A stretch of 64,000 nucleotides of DNA from a virus: positions 1 through 64,000 of the IMG/VR virus record IMGVR_UViG_3300032215_000643; one strand, 5' to 3'. Below are positions 9,801-19,138 of the stretch, piece after piece. Within the stretch, counting starts at the first letter, position 1. Each line of letters starts with the position of its first letter. The notes beneath the pieces were generated by a model that saw only the letters and a list, made by a program, of their open reading frames with translations, searched no databases and was not told the DNA's origin. The translations under genes and the position numbers were made by a program.

Positions 9801-11436
9801 CACTAAGCCAAGAAATCATATCAGGTTTGATGACACTGTTAATAAAAAAAGTCACCTTTATAGTACTACTTCTAATTTTAAATCTATGATAATTTATGGT
9901 TCTGGTTCTGCTCAAAGAGTTAACGCTGCTAGTGGCGCGGCTCGCGCTACTTACGGCGATTCAATTGTTACAATGCATAGTAATATTGCTAAATTTAGAG
10001 TTCATAAACCAAAATCTAAAGCAAGACATTTGTTAGCATTGGTTCCTGTAAAAAATAATTCACAAGGTGAATTTGCAGCACCAACTTCAGCATCTAGTTT
10101 TGATTATTTTAGTTTTGTGTTTAAGGGTCCAGATTTAAGAAATCAAAAATTTACTCATGATAAATCTGTAATTGAAGTAGGTTTTTATATTAATCACAGA
10201 ACTTCACCAATCATTTTAGGTATTAGAAATGTTGCAGATAAAAATGCTAAAAATCATTCATGGTTAGCGGTTAATAATTTTTCTGTTACTGGAGTAAAAG
10301 CAAAAACATCTTCAGGTGCTAATTCGGTATTGCATGATTCTCCATTCCAAAGATTAAGCATTGATGTGTTTGATGGGCAGCCACACAGAATTGAGTTGTA
10401 TATAGATTATTCAACTAGCAAATGCTATTTTTATATTAATAAAAAAATGTATGGTCATTACGATATTGTGGGAAACAAGGGTGCCAAAATTGATAAATCT
10501 GGTTCTTCTGATTGGGGCGTGTATGTCGAAAATTTAGAAAAAACTTTTATGAATGTGCGCGGCGATGAAAAAGAATTGAATGTTTTTGTTACAGAAATGT
10601 ATGCTTATGATTATAGTTCTTTGGGCGTTGGTCAGTATTCAGCATTAAAAACAATGTATCCTCCGGTATATACACCATATAATTTTCATTGGCATAATCC
10701 ATATTATCTAGATCAGTTGGTTAAAAATTCTCCAAACTGCGAACCAAATTATTATTATTGGGGGCCACTTGATTTGTTTGGAGTAAAATTTTATGATAAA
10801 GTTGCTTATCAAACAAGCCCAGTGATTCCAAAAACAGCACATATAGATCCACATTTAGGTTATTCTAGTGATTATGCAGGAAGTTTTGAAGTTTTAAAGG
10901 CTGCTACGCTTAAAGATGTAGCAAAATCAAATGTATTTTCCACTCCATTTAGATTTTCATGTATGTTAGTTAATGATAATAGAAATAATCAGTTAGTTTG
11001 GCTTGCAAAAGGGAAGGGAACACAAGGTCCAGAAGTTACTCCATTTACAATAGGCTCAGATTTTATAAAACATAATGATTCAGTTCAAATAGATAAAATA
11101 ATAAATCCATCTAATCTTCAAAATTCTGTAATATTAAAAACTGATTGGTTGCAATCTTCACAGGAAGCAGAAAAACTTTTAGAAACTGCCGTATTTTTTG
11201 CTAATTCTTTTAGCACTACGGTTAATGTTCAGTTGTTTGGAAACCCCTTATTGCAGGTAGGAGATATTTGTCAATTTATTTATACAAAAAAAAGAATTGG
11301 TTACGATCCTGAAAATGCATCCATAGCCCCTCTATTCTTCTTGGTGAAAGAAGTTAATCAAGATTTTACGGGTGGGCTAACCACTAACCTATCTTTAAGA
11401 CCATTGTTTAATACAAATTCAACAAGCATTGCATGA
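6877..11436 (+). CDS. Large minor tail / tail-hub protein with a LamG-like domain
   Basis: 1,519 residues with a GTG start that overlaps the previous TAG by 1 nt. The N-terminal 500 residues are Ser/Asn-rich beta-sandwich-like sequence. The middle (nt about 8540-9400) resembles tail-hub proteins. Around nt 10030-10640 there is a concanavalin/LamG-like jelly roll, recognisable from HRIELYIDYSTSKCYFYINK. The C-terminus has the pattern GNPLLQVGDICQF, typical of phage hub or baseplate-like proteins whose last beta domain closes the tail tube. It probably forms the tail tip and contacts cell-surface sugars. Domain borders are estimates by eye. Confidence 0.65.
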   Translation: MLSLSGNSETAFATLNSVNVNPLAYIEWNYNNITKPYIVYSSSTTSNSNAVSLNNSASWTSVNGSISTLSTGGNVNEIDTSASCLKLSLNINKYSDTFSSSFSVPLGSGYYKIVLYLKSYTKNTYGSIAPIKSLSLSSAGAGTTTGTIRYNIIPSNIYSQRSIIDINNSISGSIAVTSASGVNVKWAVTEGPVAFDIYRSISNSSYLPFVTTIPATNDIISSGSYTYNDNFANIATSISANPTESMKISVSPSIRLSNSGTQLTNIHYYSRVLSDETLSLEKISNSIELDGSKYYRVEVVFGSDETFNNINLDLSVEAPFVNGSLLLCNAEMFKTDGWNFANTDYYPIESVFDANRPAEALLHPYIQTKDQYVNYGYSSQKQKPATPIFFSPDDFFSNTQPYKQAHNSIFNKFKYYISPDSSTGVNAIRAQYKNYLDINKIVIKTSNAVEDMTKISGSIQVLGPNYSVLTTIPLPVGAFDSSGIAVAYFDGIAWTASSAFSGRGNWKPPSLTDSGILQNVTSSVTGLVYISNFPNPSDSRNSASVYVNPTNRIHVVEISPRLELDISELIESLNVSKTMDDSDSVAGFPLGYMNSNQGSLGISNIPVYKNGFPQTIFDNISQTATFSDILRQGVKFTVGLISPTNDFTEFVPFMTMYSDSWSIKDIDSLSVDLYDAGKSFLMGQQAPEYLCTSENVFSTITNILDISGFTDYDYDSLKEILNKKNKMVNAFWCDKTQTVFEVLKSFFIAHQIGASFDEYGILRFYDLDKYIYQYTSNNFTPDFSVNDVPVLLNKSTSSVYYEANLIKDSYNVTIDKKIGTVTVDYSIPIKNFTANTPKNKAIGARVTDTPTHGTYVETNDTALIRSYASRSLFASEKKMYLDPHIAMSSKLLGHTIEESGMAFLQGELISWNGLEYVFVATNVNGATVQSIKKIIKNPGDKQAFADEIISSIPTVTSVEYYPTGWVVGLQRGLRNTKPRNHIRFDDTVNKKSHLYSTTSNFKSMIIYGSGSAQRVNAASGAARATYGDSIVTMHSNIAKFRVHKPKSKARHLLALVPVKNNSQGEFAAPTSASSFDYFSFVFKGPDLRNQKFTHDKSVIEVGFYINHRTSPIILGIRNVADKNAKNHSWLAVNNFSVTGVKAKTSSGANSVLHDSPFQRLSIDVFDGQPHRIELYIDYSTSKCYFYINKKMYGHYDIVGNKGAKIDKSGSSDWGVYVENLEKTFMNVRGDEKELNVFVTEMYAYDYSSLGVGQYSALKTMYPPVYTPYNFHWHNPYYLDQLVKNSPNCEPNYYYWGPLDLFGVKFYDKVAYQTSPVIPKTAHIDPHLGYSSDYAGSFEVLKAATLKDVAKSNVFSTPFRFSCMLVNDNRNNQLVWLAKGKGTQGPEVTPFTIGSDFIKHNDSVQIDKIINPSNLQNSVILKTDWLQSSQEAEKLLETAVFFANSFSTTVNVQLFGNPLLQVGDICQFIYTKKRIGYDPENASIAPLFFLVKEVNQDFTGGLTTNLSLRPLFNTNSTSIA

Positions 11437-11457
11437 TAAAATTGTAAAGGAGGAACT

Positions 11458-12099
11458 ATGACTACAGCAGGAAAACCACAACAAAAATCTGTAAGTGTTC
11501 ATCAACAACATTTAACTATTTATAAAGATGATCATAGAAACAATAAAGAGTTTTTAAAAAAACATCCATATACGGTAGTTTTAGATCACAAGGCTCCTAA
11601 AAAACATAAAAAACCTCACGAACATAGTTCTGTTTCAAAGCATCACCCCAATACAAAAACTAAAAAAACTCATCCTACAACTAGGTCAAATTCTCCACAG
11701 CATAATGCTCCACATCAACCAGAATTGAATACTGTAGAGTCAGATGATGATTTTGAGTTAGAGCAGGCAGGGATTGAGACTAATGAAGATTTTAGTTCAA
11801 AAGAAGATTCTGACAGTCAGGGTTCTTTTCTTTTTCATGAAATTTCACATGAAGATTATGATCCAGAAATAGATTTATTAGATCAAAGAGACCAAGTTCG
11901 TAGTCCGGTTTATGCTGGAACTACAGAACAACCGCAAACAAATTTAGATCCAATTGATAACGTAACAGTTGATGCAAGTTCTTTTGTGCTACAAAAAGAT
12001 GCTCAAGACGGATCTGTTTCTTTTAAAGCAAGTGTTATTTTTGACTTTGAAGATAACCTTGATGATTATGATATTATTGTGACTCATATAAGTGGTTAA
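11458..12099 (+). CDS. Charged, His/Lys-rich hypothetical protein of the tail module
   Basis: 213 residues after a near-perfect ribosome-binding site (AAAGGAGG just before the ATG). The first 110 residues are rich in His, Lys, Pro and Thr and look disordered (for example KAPKKHKKPHEHSS). The next 60 are acidic (Asp/Glu), and the last 45 (SFKASVIFDFEDNLDDYDII) look like a small beta domain. No family recognised. Its place between tail hub and fibres suggests a structural or assembly role. The His-rich stretch could bind metal, but nothing in the sequence proves it. Confidence 0.6.
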   Translation: MTTAGKPQQKSVSVHQQHLTIYKDDHRNNKEFLKKHPYTVVLDHKAPKKHKKPHEHSSVSKHHPNTKTKKTHPTTRSNSPQHNAPHQPELNTVESDDDFELEQAGIETNEDFSSKEDSDSQGSFLFHEISHEDYDPEIDLLDQRDQVRSPVYAGTTEQPQTNLDPIDNVTVDASSFVLQKDAQDGSVSFKASVIFDFEDNLDDYDIIVTHISG

Positions 12100-12109
12100 T
12101 GTGAACCGA

Positions 12110-12118
12110 TGGTATAAT
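12110..12118 (+). promoter_or_regulatory. Extended -10 promoter (TGGTATAAT)
   Basis: TGG followed by TATAAT at 12113-12118, with no recognisable -35 box. It lies 28 nt before the ATG at 12146. It matches the TGNTATAAT pattern found in several other gene junctions of this window. Confidence 0.5.
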
Positions 12119-12145
12119 TATCATAGTGAATTTGGGGAAAAATGT

Positions 12146-13048
12146 ATGGATTTGACTGGAACATATAGAATAACTTCCTCTGGTTCCGTCATTGGCGAAT
12201 ACCAGAATATGATAACCACTAACGGCCTTCTAGCGATTAATCAATATCTAGCAGGTCTTATTCCTAGTTGGGCTGGCTCACTTGGTATTGGTACGCTTTA
12301 CAACAATATAACTGCATCTTCTACTGTAGCCTTAGACTATGAACTTAAAAGGTATCCTATAACATTAAAATCTTACAGAACAGTATCAAGTTCTGTCAAT
12401 CAAATTGCTCTAAAAGCAACAATTGATCCAGATGCAGTCTTTCAGGCATACGAACTGGGTGTCTTTCCAATGGTTGTTCATGATGCAACATATCCAGATC
12501 ATTATCCAATTACTGATTTTTCAGAACAGTTAAGCGGCTCCAGCCTTTGGACAATTGCTGGTGTAGCAGCAACAACAACTTCTTCAAGCGTGAGAGTTGG
12601 ATTATACACAATTGCCCTCCCAGCAGGAAGCACAACATCAAATTCTGTTTCAATAAACACAACAACATATACAGAAGCAGATTATGCTAATTTATTAATG
12701 TACACACCAGCGTCTATAACTTCTGGATCATTTACGGTGCGACTTGGTGACGATTCTTCGGTACAAAATGTTTGGACTTCATCTATAGTTTTTTCAGCAC
12801 CTTCCGCTGGTTATTATTCTGTAGCCGCAGACTTTGGAACAAAACCAACATTTTCTGATTATGCAGTTACATGTTCAGTAACTTATGCTGGTACTGGAAC
12901 TATACAATTGGATCATTTGCAATTTGCTACTGGAGATACAAAAACTACAGATTTTAAATTAGTTAGTAGAACTGGACAATCAACTCCATTGTTTACAAAA
13001 ACATACGGACAGCCTATGGAAATTGAATATTATATTCAGGTAACGTAA
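12146..13048 (+). CDS. Tail-fibre / structural protein
   Basis: 300 residues from the chosen ATG. The frame could start at GTG 12092, overlapping the previous gene, but a promoter (TATAAT 12113-12118) and a GGGGAAA ribosome-binding site at 12134-12140 lie between that GTG and the ATG at 12146. The protein starts MDLTGTYRITSSGSVIGEY, then becomes Ser/Thr-rich beta sequence, and ends in EIEYYIQVT. The opening resembles phage proteins that begin with a 'TNGLLAINQYL' segment followed by a carbohydrate-binding-like jelly roll. Probably a virion adhesin or collar; exact role unknown. The stop overlaps the next ATG. Confidence 0.55.
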   Translation: MDLTGTYRITSSGSVIGEYQNMITTNGLLAINQYLAGLIPSWAGSLGIGTLYNNITASSTVALDYELKRYPITLKSYRTVSSSVNQIALKATIDPDAVFQAYELGVFPMVVHDATYPDHYPITDFSEQLSGSSLWTIAGVAATTTSSSVRVGLYTIALPAGSTTSNSVSINTTTYTEADYANLLMYTPASITSGSFTVRLGDDSSVQNVWTSSIVFSAPSAGYYSVAADFGTKPTFSDYAVTCSVTYAGTGTIQLDHLQFATGDTKTTDFKLVSRTGQSTPLFTKTYGQPMEIEYYIQVT

Positions 13049-16000
13049 TGGCTAATTCAAAAGATATTTATAAACTTCAGCCGGGTGGAACATATTCTGT
13101 ACAAATTGTACCTAAAGGTTCTGATCCTAATAATCCCGGTAACGTAAAATCATTTAATACCACTTTTACTGTTCCAACAACAAATACTGATGGAACACCA
13201 ATTCAAACTACTAACAGTTCAGTAAAGACGTTATATATTGGAAGTGGTGGTCTAATTGTTGGTGATGGTGTCACTGCTTGGGTGCAAATAACATCTGAAG
13301 GTTTATTTGGATATAATGCTGGTACACCAATTTTTGGTTTGCCAACTGACCCATCAGCATCACCATTCTTTACAAGTTTTTCATTAACTCAAACTGGAAT
13401 GACAGCAATTGGGCAAGTTGTAACTAGTGCAAGCACCACTTTGAATTCAGCATCAGTAAAAGTTCCAATTGGTACTGCTTCTTTAATTAGTCCCGGTTGG
13501 TCAATTTATGGATTACCATTTTCTACTGCAGGAAATGGTGTTGTTAGTATTAGAAAAACGCCTCCTACTGCAGTTCTTATTCTTTCTAAAGTTGCTACTG
13601 CTACTTATGCAACAGGAACAAGTGCATCAATTATTCCAAATGCAAATATAATTGTTGGAACTTCTACTAATAATAATATTACAATTAGAGGACAAGGAAC
13701 CCCCGGTCAGGCTGGTGCAATTTTTTCAGTGATTGGTGGTTCCGCAACATTGCCAACATCTGGTTCTGGATTTTATATAGATGAAGTTGGAAAATTCAGA
13801 TTTGCAAGTTCTCCTTCCGCATATATTTCAGGTGATGGTTCAGGTAACCTTACAGTTTCAGGAACTATCGTTGCAACTGCTGGAAATATTGGTGGTCTGA
13901 CACTCGCAGCAGATAAACTAAGTGCATCTTCGCCGGGATCTTATGTTGGTATTTCTGGAAGCGGAAACTACGCATTTTGGGCGGGAAGTGCAAACCCTGC
14001 TCTGGCACCATTTTCTGTAACTAATACTGGCGTTGTTACTGCAAGCAATTTAGTTATATCAAACGCTGTAACAGTAGGCTCGCTTGGAGGATTCTATTCA
14101 GGACTTACTCCAAGTTCTTCCATGTCAATTTTTGCTGGAGCAACAGCAAGTACGGGTACAGGTGCAACATTTTGGGTAACCAATACTGGTAGCGTTTATT
14201 CAGCAGGAGGGGCTTCTTTTCAAGGTCCAATACTTACCGCTGGCAACCTAGTTGGTTCATCCTTATCGGGCACTTCTAATAATAGCGGGAGCCTTGTAGG
14301 TGGAGCAATATATGTTCCATCAATTGGAGCAGCAAAATTCTATGTAGATTCTAGCGGAAATATGACAGCGGCAGGTGCTTCTGTAAGTGGATCTATTGTT
14401 GCTGCTGCAGGCAATATTGGCGGCTGGATAATTGCTCCTACAAGTTTAACTTCTGGCACTGGTGCAAGCGCAGTAGGGTTAACTACAGGGAATTATGCCA
14501 TTTATGCAGGTAATACGACAGCATCTTCTGCACCATTTAATGTAACAAATACTGGAATTTTAACAGCAAGTGGTGCTAATATTACAGGTAATATAACCGC
14601 TAACTCTGGTTCAATCGGCGGATTTACTATTAACGGAAATACTCTATATGGAGGAACATCAGGTTCTATAGTTGGGTTAAATCCAACTAGTGGATCTTCA
14701 GTAATTTTTGCAGGGGCAACTTCAAGTGCAGGCACAGGAGCAACATTTTGGATTTCAGGAAATGGAAATATTTATTCTTCTGGAGGTGCCTCATTTGCTG
14801 GTCCTGTATTTTCAGCAGCGTCTATTTCTTCTCCAACTCTTTCAGGTAATATAACCAACAGTGGAAGTATTGTCGGTGGTTCGATATTTGTACCAAATGC
14901 GAGTTCTCCAACTTTCAGAGTTGATTCTTCTGGAAATATGTTGGCAACAAGTGCCTCAATTAGTGGTTCTATAACTTCAAATGCTGGTAATATTGGTGGT
15001 TGGGCAATTACTTCTGGTAATCTTACTTCCGGCTCTGGTGCAACAACAGTTGGTTTAACTACAGGAACATATGCTATTTATGCAGGTAATGCAACTCCAT
15101 CATCTGCTCCTTTCAGTGTTACGAATACTGGTAATTTAATTGCAACAAATGCGACAATTAGCGGATCAATTAATGCAAGTTCTGGAACTTTTAGCGGAAT
15201 ACTAAATGCTACTACGGGTAGTATTGGTGGATTCTTAATTAACAATAATAGTCTATCTTCTTCTGGAGTTCTTATTTCTTCAAGTGCTGGATTAAGTTTA
15301 GGTTCTGCTGGTCAGTTTACAGTAAATCAAGCAGGAGCAATGGTTGCTCAAACTGCTTCAATCACAGGACAAATATCTGCAAGTTCAGGAAACATTGCAG
15401 GATGGAGTTTGACTAATCAAGAAATTGGAACTGGTACGGGAATAAATAGAATTGCTTTAAACTCTACCGCTTCACCTAAAATTTATATTGGTTATGGTAA
15501 TTATGGAACGGGAGATACAGGATTTTATGTAGATTCCGCAGGATATTTCTCCCTTGGAAATCAATTGACCTTCGCCCCCGGTAAAGGTACTGCTTCAATT
15601 ATTACAACATCTGCTACTTTTACAAATAACTCAGCAGTTTTAACAACTACATATAACAATAGTTCTAGTGTGATTATTCCCGGCATGTTGGTCACAAGCC
15701 TTGTCCTTCCAACTGGTGTCAAAGTTGCAAGCGTTACTTATGGTACAAGTGCTACAGCATACCTTAACTATGTTTACCCCGGCACTACGCAAACAACTAA
15801 TACAACTTTCCAGTCAGATAATCTTTCTTTGCTTACCGTTAATGGAACAATTCGCGGGGCTATAGATTCAATAAACCCAATTAGTTCCCCCACCTTGTTT
15901 ACTACAGTTACATCTGCTTCCATTAACACTGCTGCCAGTGCAGTATTATTTACTTCTTCTGCTGGACACTTTTTCAGTCCATCTAGTATTCTAATATTCT

Positions 16001-19000
16001 CAAATTTGCCAGCAACAAATAATTTGAATTTACTTAATTATGCTGCATCTGCAGGAAATGCTTATTTGATTACAAGCACTCCAAACAGTATGCAGTTTAC
16101 AATTAACTATGCGGGACTGGGTTTGACAACTGGAACTCCAGTAATATCAAGTCGTGCAAGTATTCAGCAGTTAACGATGGGTCTTCATCCAGCAATGAAT
16201 GCTGGAACATCATGGGCCAATAATACGGGAACAGGCGTGAGGCTTGATGATTATAACTGGTGGTTAGTCAATAATCAATTCCGCGTAGGAAATGCATTAT
16301 CTTATTTTAAGTATGATGGTACTCAATTCAGAGTTGCTGGTGGAGGTACTTATAACTTAATCATGCAAGTTGGTGCCCAAGATTCTGCTAATCAGTTTGC
16401 TATAACTTCTGGATCAACTGGCACTTACAGTAGTTCTACCACTCCTTTCTATGTAGATGGTTCTGGAAAGATGAGTTTGGGAACGGGTCTTGTTTGGACA
16501 GGTTCAGGATTATCAATTGTCGGATCGGCTTCAATTAGTGGATCAATTGTGGCAAGCGTCGGTTCGGTTGGTGGATGGAACATTGCAGCGAATACCCTTT
16601 CTAGTGGATCAATTAACCTTGTATCAGGTGCTGCTCCTAAAATTTATATCGGGGCAGGTACTTATAGTTCATCAAACACTCCATTTTATGTTGATAATAG
16701 TGGCAGCCTTAGCATTGGAAATAAACTCACATGGAATGGCTCTAGGCTTTTAATTGGTGACCAAACAGGCGGTGCAGTTGGATTCCAAGCACCTTCTAAT
16801 CCATCAGCAAGCGATATTGCAATTTATGCGGGTGCTTCAGCATTATTAGGAGCATCAGCAGCACCTTTTAGAGTAACTTATGATGGGACAATGTATGCAA
16901 CTGGGGCGGTTATATCAGGATCACTCACTGCAACTTCTGGACAAATTGGAACTGGTAATGCAAATAATCGTTGGTATATAGGAACATCTGGTAATTATGG
17001 ATCAATCAGAAATTATCCACTTACAGCAAGTTATCCCGCCTTTGTACCGTCAGTAGGAACTAGTGGATATTCTAATACTTATTCACCTTCATACTCTGCC
17101 TATGTAGTTTCTGATTCATATTATCCTGCAGCAATAGAAATAGATTCTTCAGGTTATATTCATATAAGAAGAAAAAATTATCAACCTTACGATACATCGT
17201 CTGCACAAAATTTGGCACAAGGAATCGTCCTTGATTCAACTGCAAATAATGATCGCATTAATGCAATCATGTGGTGGGGAGATGGTTCTGAAACACAAGA
17301 CATAATAGATCAAGTTCCTTTCTATGTAGATATAAATGGAAATCTTTACAGCAAAACAGCAGATACAGATACCCTTTCTGCAAATACTTTATCTGTTGGA
17401 AATCTTTCTGCAGACAATTTTTATTTAGGAGAATTTGCTGGCGAAGGTTCTGGTTTCAAAACACTTTCAGCAGTATCGGACGGACTTGGATACATAACTT
17501 ATACAATTAACGATACTAGTAGTCAGGGTTTCTATTCTTATGGAATCGCTATTGGTGAAAAAATAAAAATTTCAAACATGCCATTGTCATCAAATGGTTC
17601 TGATATTTATAATTCATCTAAGCAACAGGATTTAACATTTACTATATCTGATCAAAATTTTTCGGATGCCACTCAAACATTTAGCGTTTTTAATCCTGAT
17701 GCTATTGGTATATATGAAAGTATTGCTCCTTCAGATTCGGCGTTTGGTATTGTAGTTAACTCGGTTCTTGTTTCTGATGCTATAACTGGAAATGTAGAAA
17801 TTGGACCACAGCATCAAGTTCCAATATCTTATGATGGTTCAGTGCCAAGGGGTATTTCTGATGGAGATATTTATTTAGATTTAGTTAAATTACCTCCATA
17901 TCCTTCTTTTTATGAATTAAAAGGTCCAGCACCCTTCTACCCAGTTTCTCCATCTGTAACAAATGCTGTCGCAAACAATTACCAGAAGCACCCATTGTTC
18001 TCTAACATACAGGTTCAAGTTCCTGCAGATGGAGTTTTGAAAGCAAAATTTAAAGGAATGTATAGATTTAGTAATGTTGATACAATAATTGGAGCATTCA
18101 TGTCTGCTTTTCCAATATCAAAAATAGTTAATGTATCTGGGATAGCCTCGCAACCTTGGGTTTATTCTTCTTTTGATAATAGTTCAAATGATATTGGTCC
18201 TAGTGCTTCTTTAATAACAACAGCAAGTAATTTTTCTGGTGGAATATCTGCAACAGCAACAGTTACTGCAGCAACAACGGGGATACCTATTCTTTCTGCA
18301 GGTAGAATTTTTATTCCAGCAAATTCACTTTTTAGTTCTTCTACAGTAGCAGCAACGAATGTATCATTTGATAATGATAATATTTTGGATGGCATGTTCT
18401 TATCCGCTTCTGTTAGTGGTTCTAGTGGACCGGGTACTTTTACGGCAAGTATATCAAATATTACAACAGGATTTTTTTCTGTTGGAACATTAATAATCCC
18501 AGCATATACTGCATCCTTAAGTAATCCTACTGCTAGTATTATTTCTACAAATGCATCTGTGCCCGGTGCAATTGTTCCCGGCATGATCATAAGGGATAGC
18601 AGTTCAAAACTGTATCAGATTAAAACATTTTCATTATCAAATAATATTGGAGTTGTTACTCTTACGGCCTCAACAACATCTGTGAATCTTTCAGCATCAG
18701 TGTTTAATGCAGTATCCCTTGGGACAACTATTCCATCTAACCTTGTATATAACGCATCGGCTTTTAATGTTTTTAAAATATCTTCTTTTGTAAATTCAAA
18801 TTTTGCATTAACACCAGCATCAACTCAATTTTTAGTAACTGATCAAACAGAAGGTAATGCGCTAGGATGGCAAACATATACAAAAATTCTCGGCTTTACC
18901 CCCCCTGCTATTTATCAAAGTTTTTCATTCGAAAAAGTAATACCATTAAAAAATGTTCAACAGGGCGGGCAAATAATGAATTTTGACTATAACGCTTTTT

Positions 19001-19131
19001 ATTATGGAACAACTGCTCCAAGTGTTACATACAGTCATTGGCAATTTGAATATTATCCTTATGGATATTACAGTGGAGATACTTTCTCTGGAGGAAGCGA
19101 AACTCCAACAACTCCGACAATTGGTATATAA
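13048..19131 (+). CDS. Giant repeat-built tail fibre / receptor-binding protein
   Basis: 2,027 residues, almost entirely Ser/Thr/Ala/Gly/Asn-rich. An N-terminal 150-residue domain probably attaches to the virion. Then a unit recurs with variation: (A/S)xGNIGGWxI, a LTSGTG-like turn, YAIYAGN, SAPFxVTNTG and xxAxISG. Copies start near nt 13876, 14405, 14600, 14980, 15205, 15380 and 16555. Such units usually build trimeric beta-helical shafts. The C-terminal 500 residues are different and non-repetitive. One segment (SIGNKLTWNGS, nt about 16711) recurs in the fibre gene at 23136. Probably the main adhesin. Its stop codon lies inside the promoter of the next gene. Confidence 0.8.
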   Translation: MANSKDIYKLQPGGTYSVQIVPKGSDPNNPGNVKSFNTTFTVPTTNTDGTPIQTTNSSVKTLYIGSGGLIVGDGVTAWVQITSEGLFGYNAGTPIFGLPTDPSASPFFTSFSLTQTGMTAIGQVVTSASTTLNSASVKVPIGTASLISPGWSIYGLPFSTAGNGVVSIRKTPPTAVLILSKVATATYATGTSASIIPNANIIVGTSTNNNITIRGQGTPGQAGAIFSVIGGSATLPTSGSGFYIDEVGKFRFASSPSAYISGDGSGNLTVSGTIVATAGNIGGLTLAADKLSASSPGSYVGISGSGNYAFWAGSANPALAPFSVTNTGVVTASNLVISNAVTVGSLGGFYSGLTPSSSMSIFAGATASTGTGATFWVTNTGSVYSAGGASFQGPILTAGNLVGSSLSGTSNNSGSLVGGAIYVPSIGAAKFYVDSSGNMTAAGASVSGSIVAAAGNIGGWIIAPTSLTSGTGASAVGLTTGNYAIYAGNTTASSAPFNVTNTGILTASGANITGNITANSGSIGGFTINGNTLYGGTSGSIVGLNPTSGSSVIFAGATSSAGTGATFWISGNGNIYSSGGASFAGPVFSAASISSPTLSGNITNSGSIVGGSIFVPNASSPTFRVDSSGNMLATSASISGSITSNAGNIGGWAITSGNLTSGSGATTVGLTTGTYAIYAGNATPSSAPFSVTNTGNLIATNATISGSINASSGTFSGILNATTGSIGGFLINNNSLSSSGVLISSSAGLSLGSAGQFTVNQAGAMVAQTASITGQISASSGNIAGWSLTNQEIGTGTGINRIALNSTASPKIYIGYGNYGTGDTGFYVDSAGYFSLGNQLTFAPGKGTASIITTSATFTNNSAVLTTTYNNSSSVIIPGMLVTSLVLPTGVKVASVTYGTSATAYLNYVYPGTTQTTNTTFQSDNLSLLTVNGTIRGAIDSINPISSPTLFTTVTSASINTAASAVLFTSSAGHFFSPSSILIFSNLPATNNLNLLNYAASAGNAYLITSTPNSMQFTINYAGLGLTTGTPVISSRASIQQLTMGLHPAMNAGTSWANNTGTGVRLDDYNWWLVNNQFRVGNALSYFKYDGTQFRVAGGGTYNLIMQVGAQDSANQFAITSGSTGTYSSSTTPFYVDGSGKMSLGTGLVWTGSGLSIVGSASISGSIVASVGSVGGWNIAANTLSSGSINLVSGAAPKIYIGAGTYSSSNTPFYVDNSGSLSIGNKLTWNGSRLLIGDQTGGAVGFQAPSNPSASDIAIYAGASALLGASAAPFRVTYDGTMYATGAVISGSLTATSGQIGTGNANNRWYIGTSGNYGSIRNYPLTASYPAFVPSVGTSGYSNTYSPSYSAYVVSDSYYPAAIEIDSSGYIHIRRKNYQPYDTSSAQNLAQGIVLDSTANNDRINAIMWWGDGSETQDIIDQVPFYVDINGNLYSKTADTDTLSANTLSVGNLSADNFYLGEFAGEGSGFKTLSAVSDGLGYITYTINDTSSQGFYSYGIAIGEKIKISNMPLSSNGSDIYNSSKQQDLTFTISDQNFSDATQTFSVFNPDAIGIYESIAPSDSAFGIVVNSVLVSDAITGNVEIGPQHQVPISYDGSVPRGISDGDIYLDLVKLPPYPSFYELKGPAPFYPVSPSVTNAVANNYQKHPLFSNIQVQVPADGVLKAKFKGMYRFSNVDTIIGAFMSAFPISKIVNVSGIASQPWVYSSFDNSSNDIGPSASLITTASNFSGGISATATVTAATTGIPILSAGRIFIPANSLFSSSTVAATNVSFDNDNILDGMFLSASVSGSSGPGTFTASISNITTGFFSVGTLIIPAYTASLSNPTASIISTNASVPGAIVPGMIIRDSSSKLYQIKTFSLSNNIGVVTLTASTTSVNLSASVFNAVSLGTTIPSNLVYNASAFNVFKISSFVNSNFALTPASTQFLVTDQTEGNALGWQTYTKILGFTPPAIYQSFSFEKVIPLKNVQQGGQIMNFDYNAFYYGTTAPSVTYSHWQFEYYPYGYYSGDTFSGGSETPTTPTIGI

Positions 19132-19132
19132 T
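19127..19132 (+). promoter_or_regulatory. -10 box placed for a leaderless transcript
   Basis: TATAAT overlaps the stop codon of the giant fibre gene. Its last T is exactly 7 nt upstream of the A of ATG 19139, where a transcription start would fall. No ribosome-binding site precedes that ATG. Confidence 0.4.
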
Positions 19133-19138
19133 AGTAGT

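Noticed and set aside
18983-19138. Upstream extension of the gene at 19139
   Set aside because: The extra 52 codons overlap the fibre gene in another frame and look like noise; the ATG at 19139 directly follows that gene and a -10 box.
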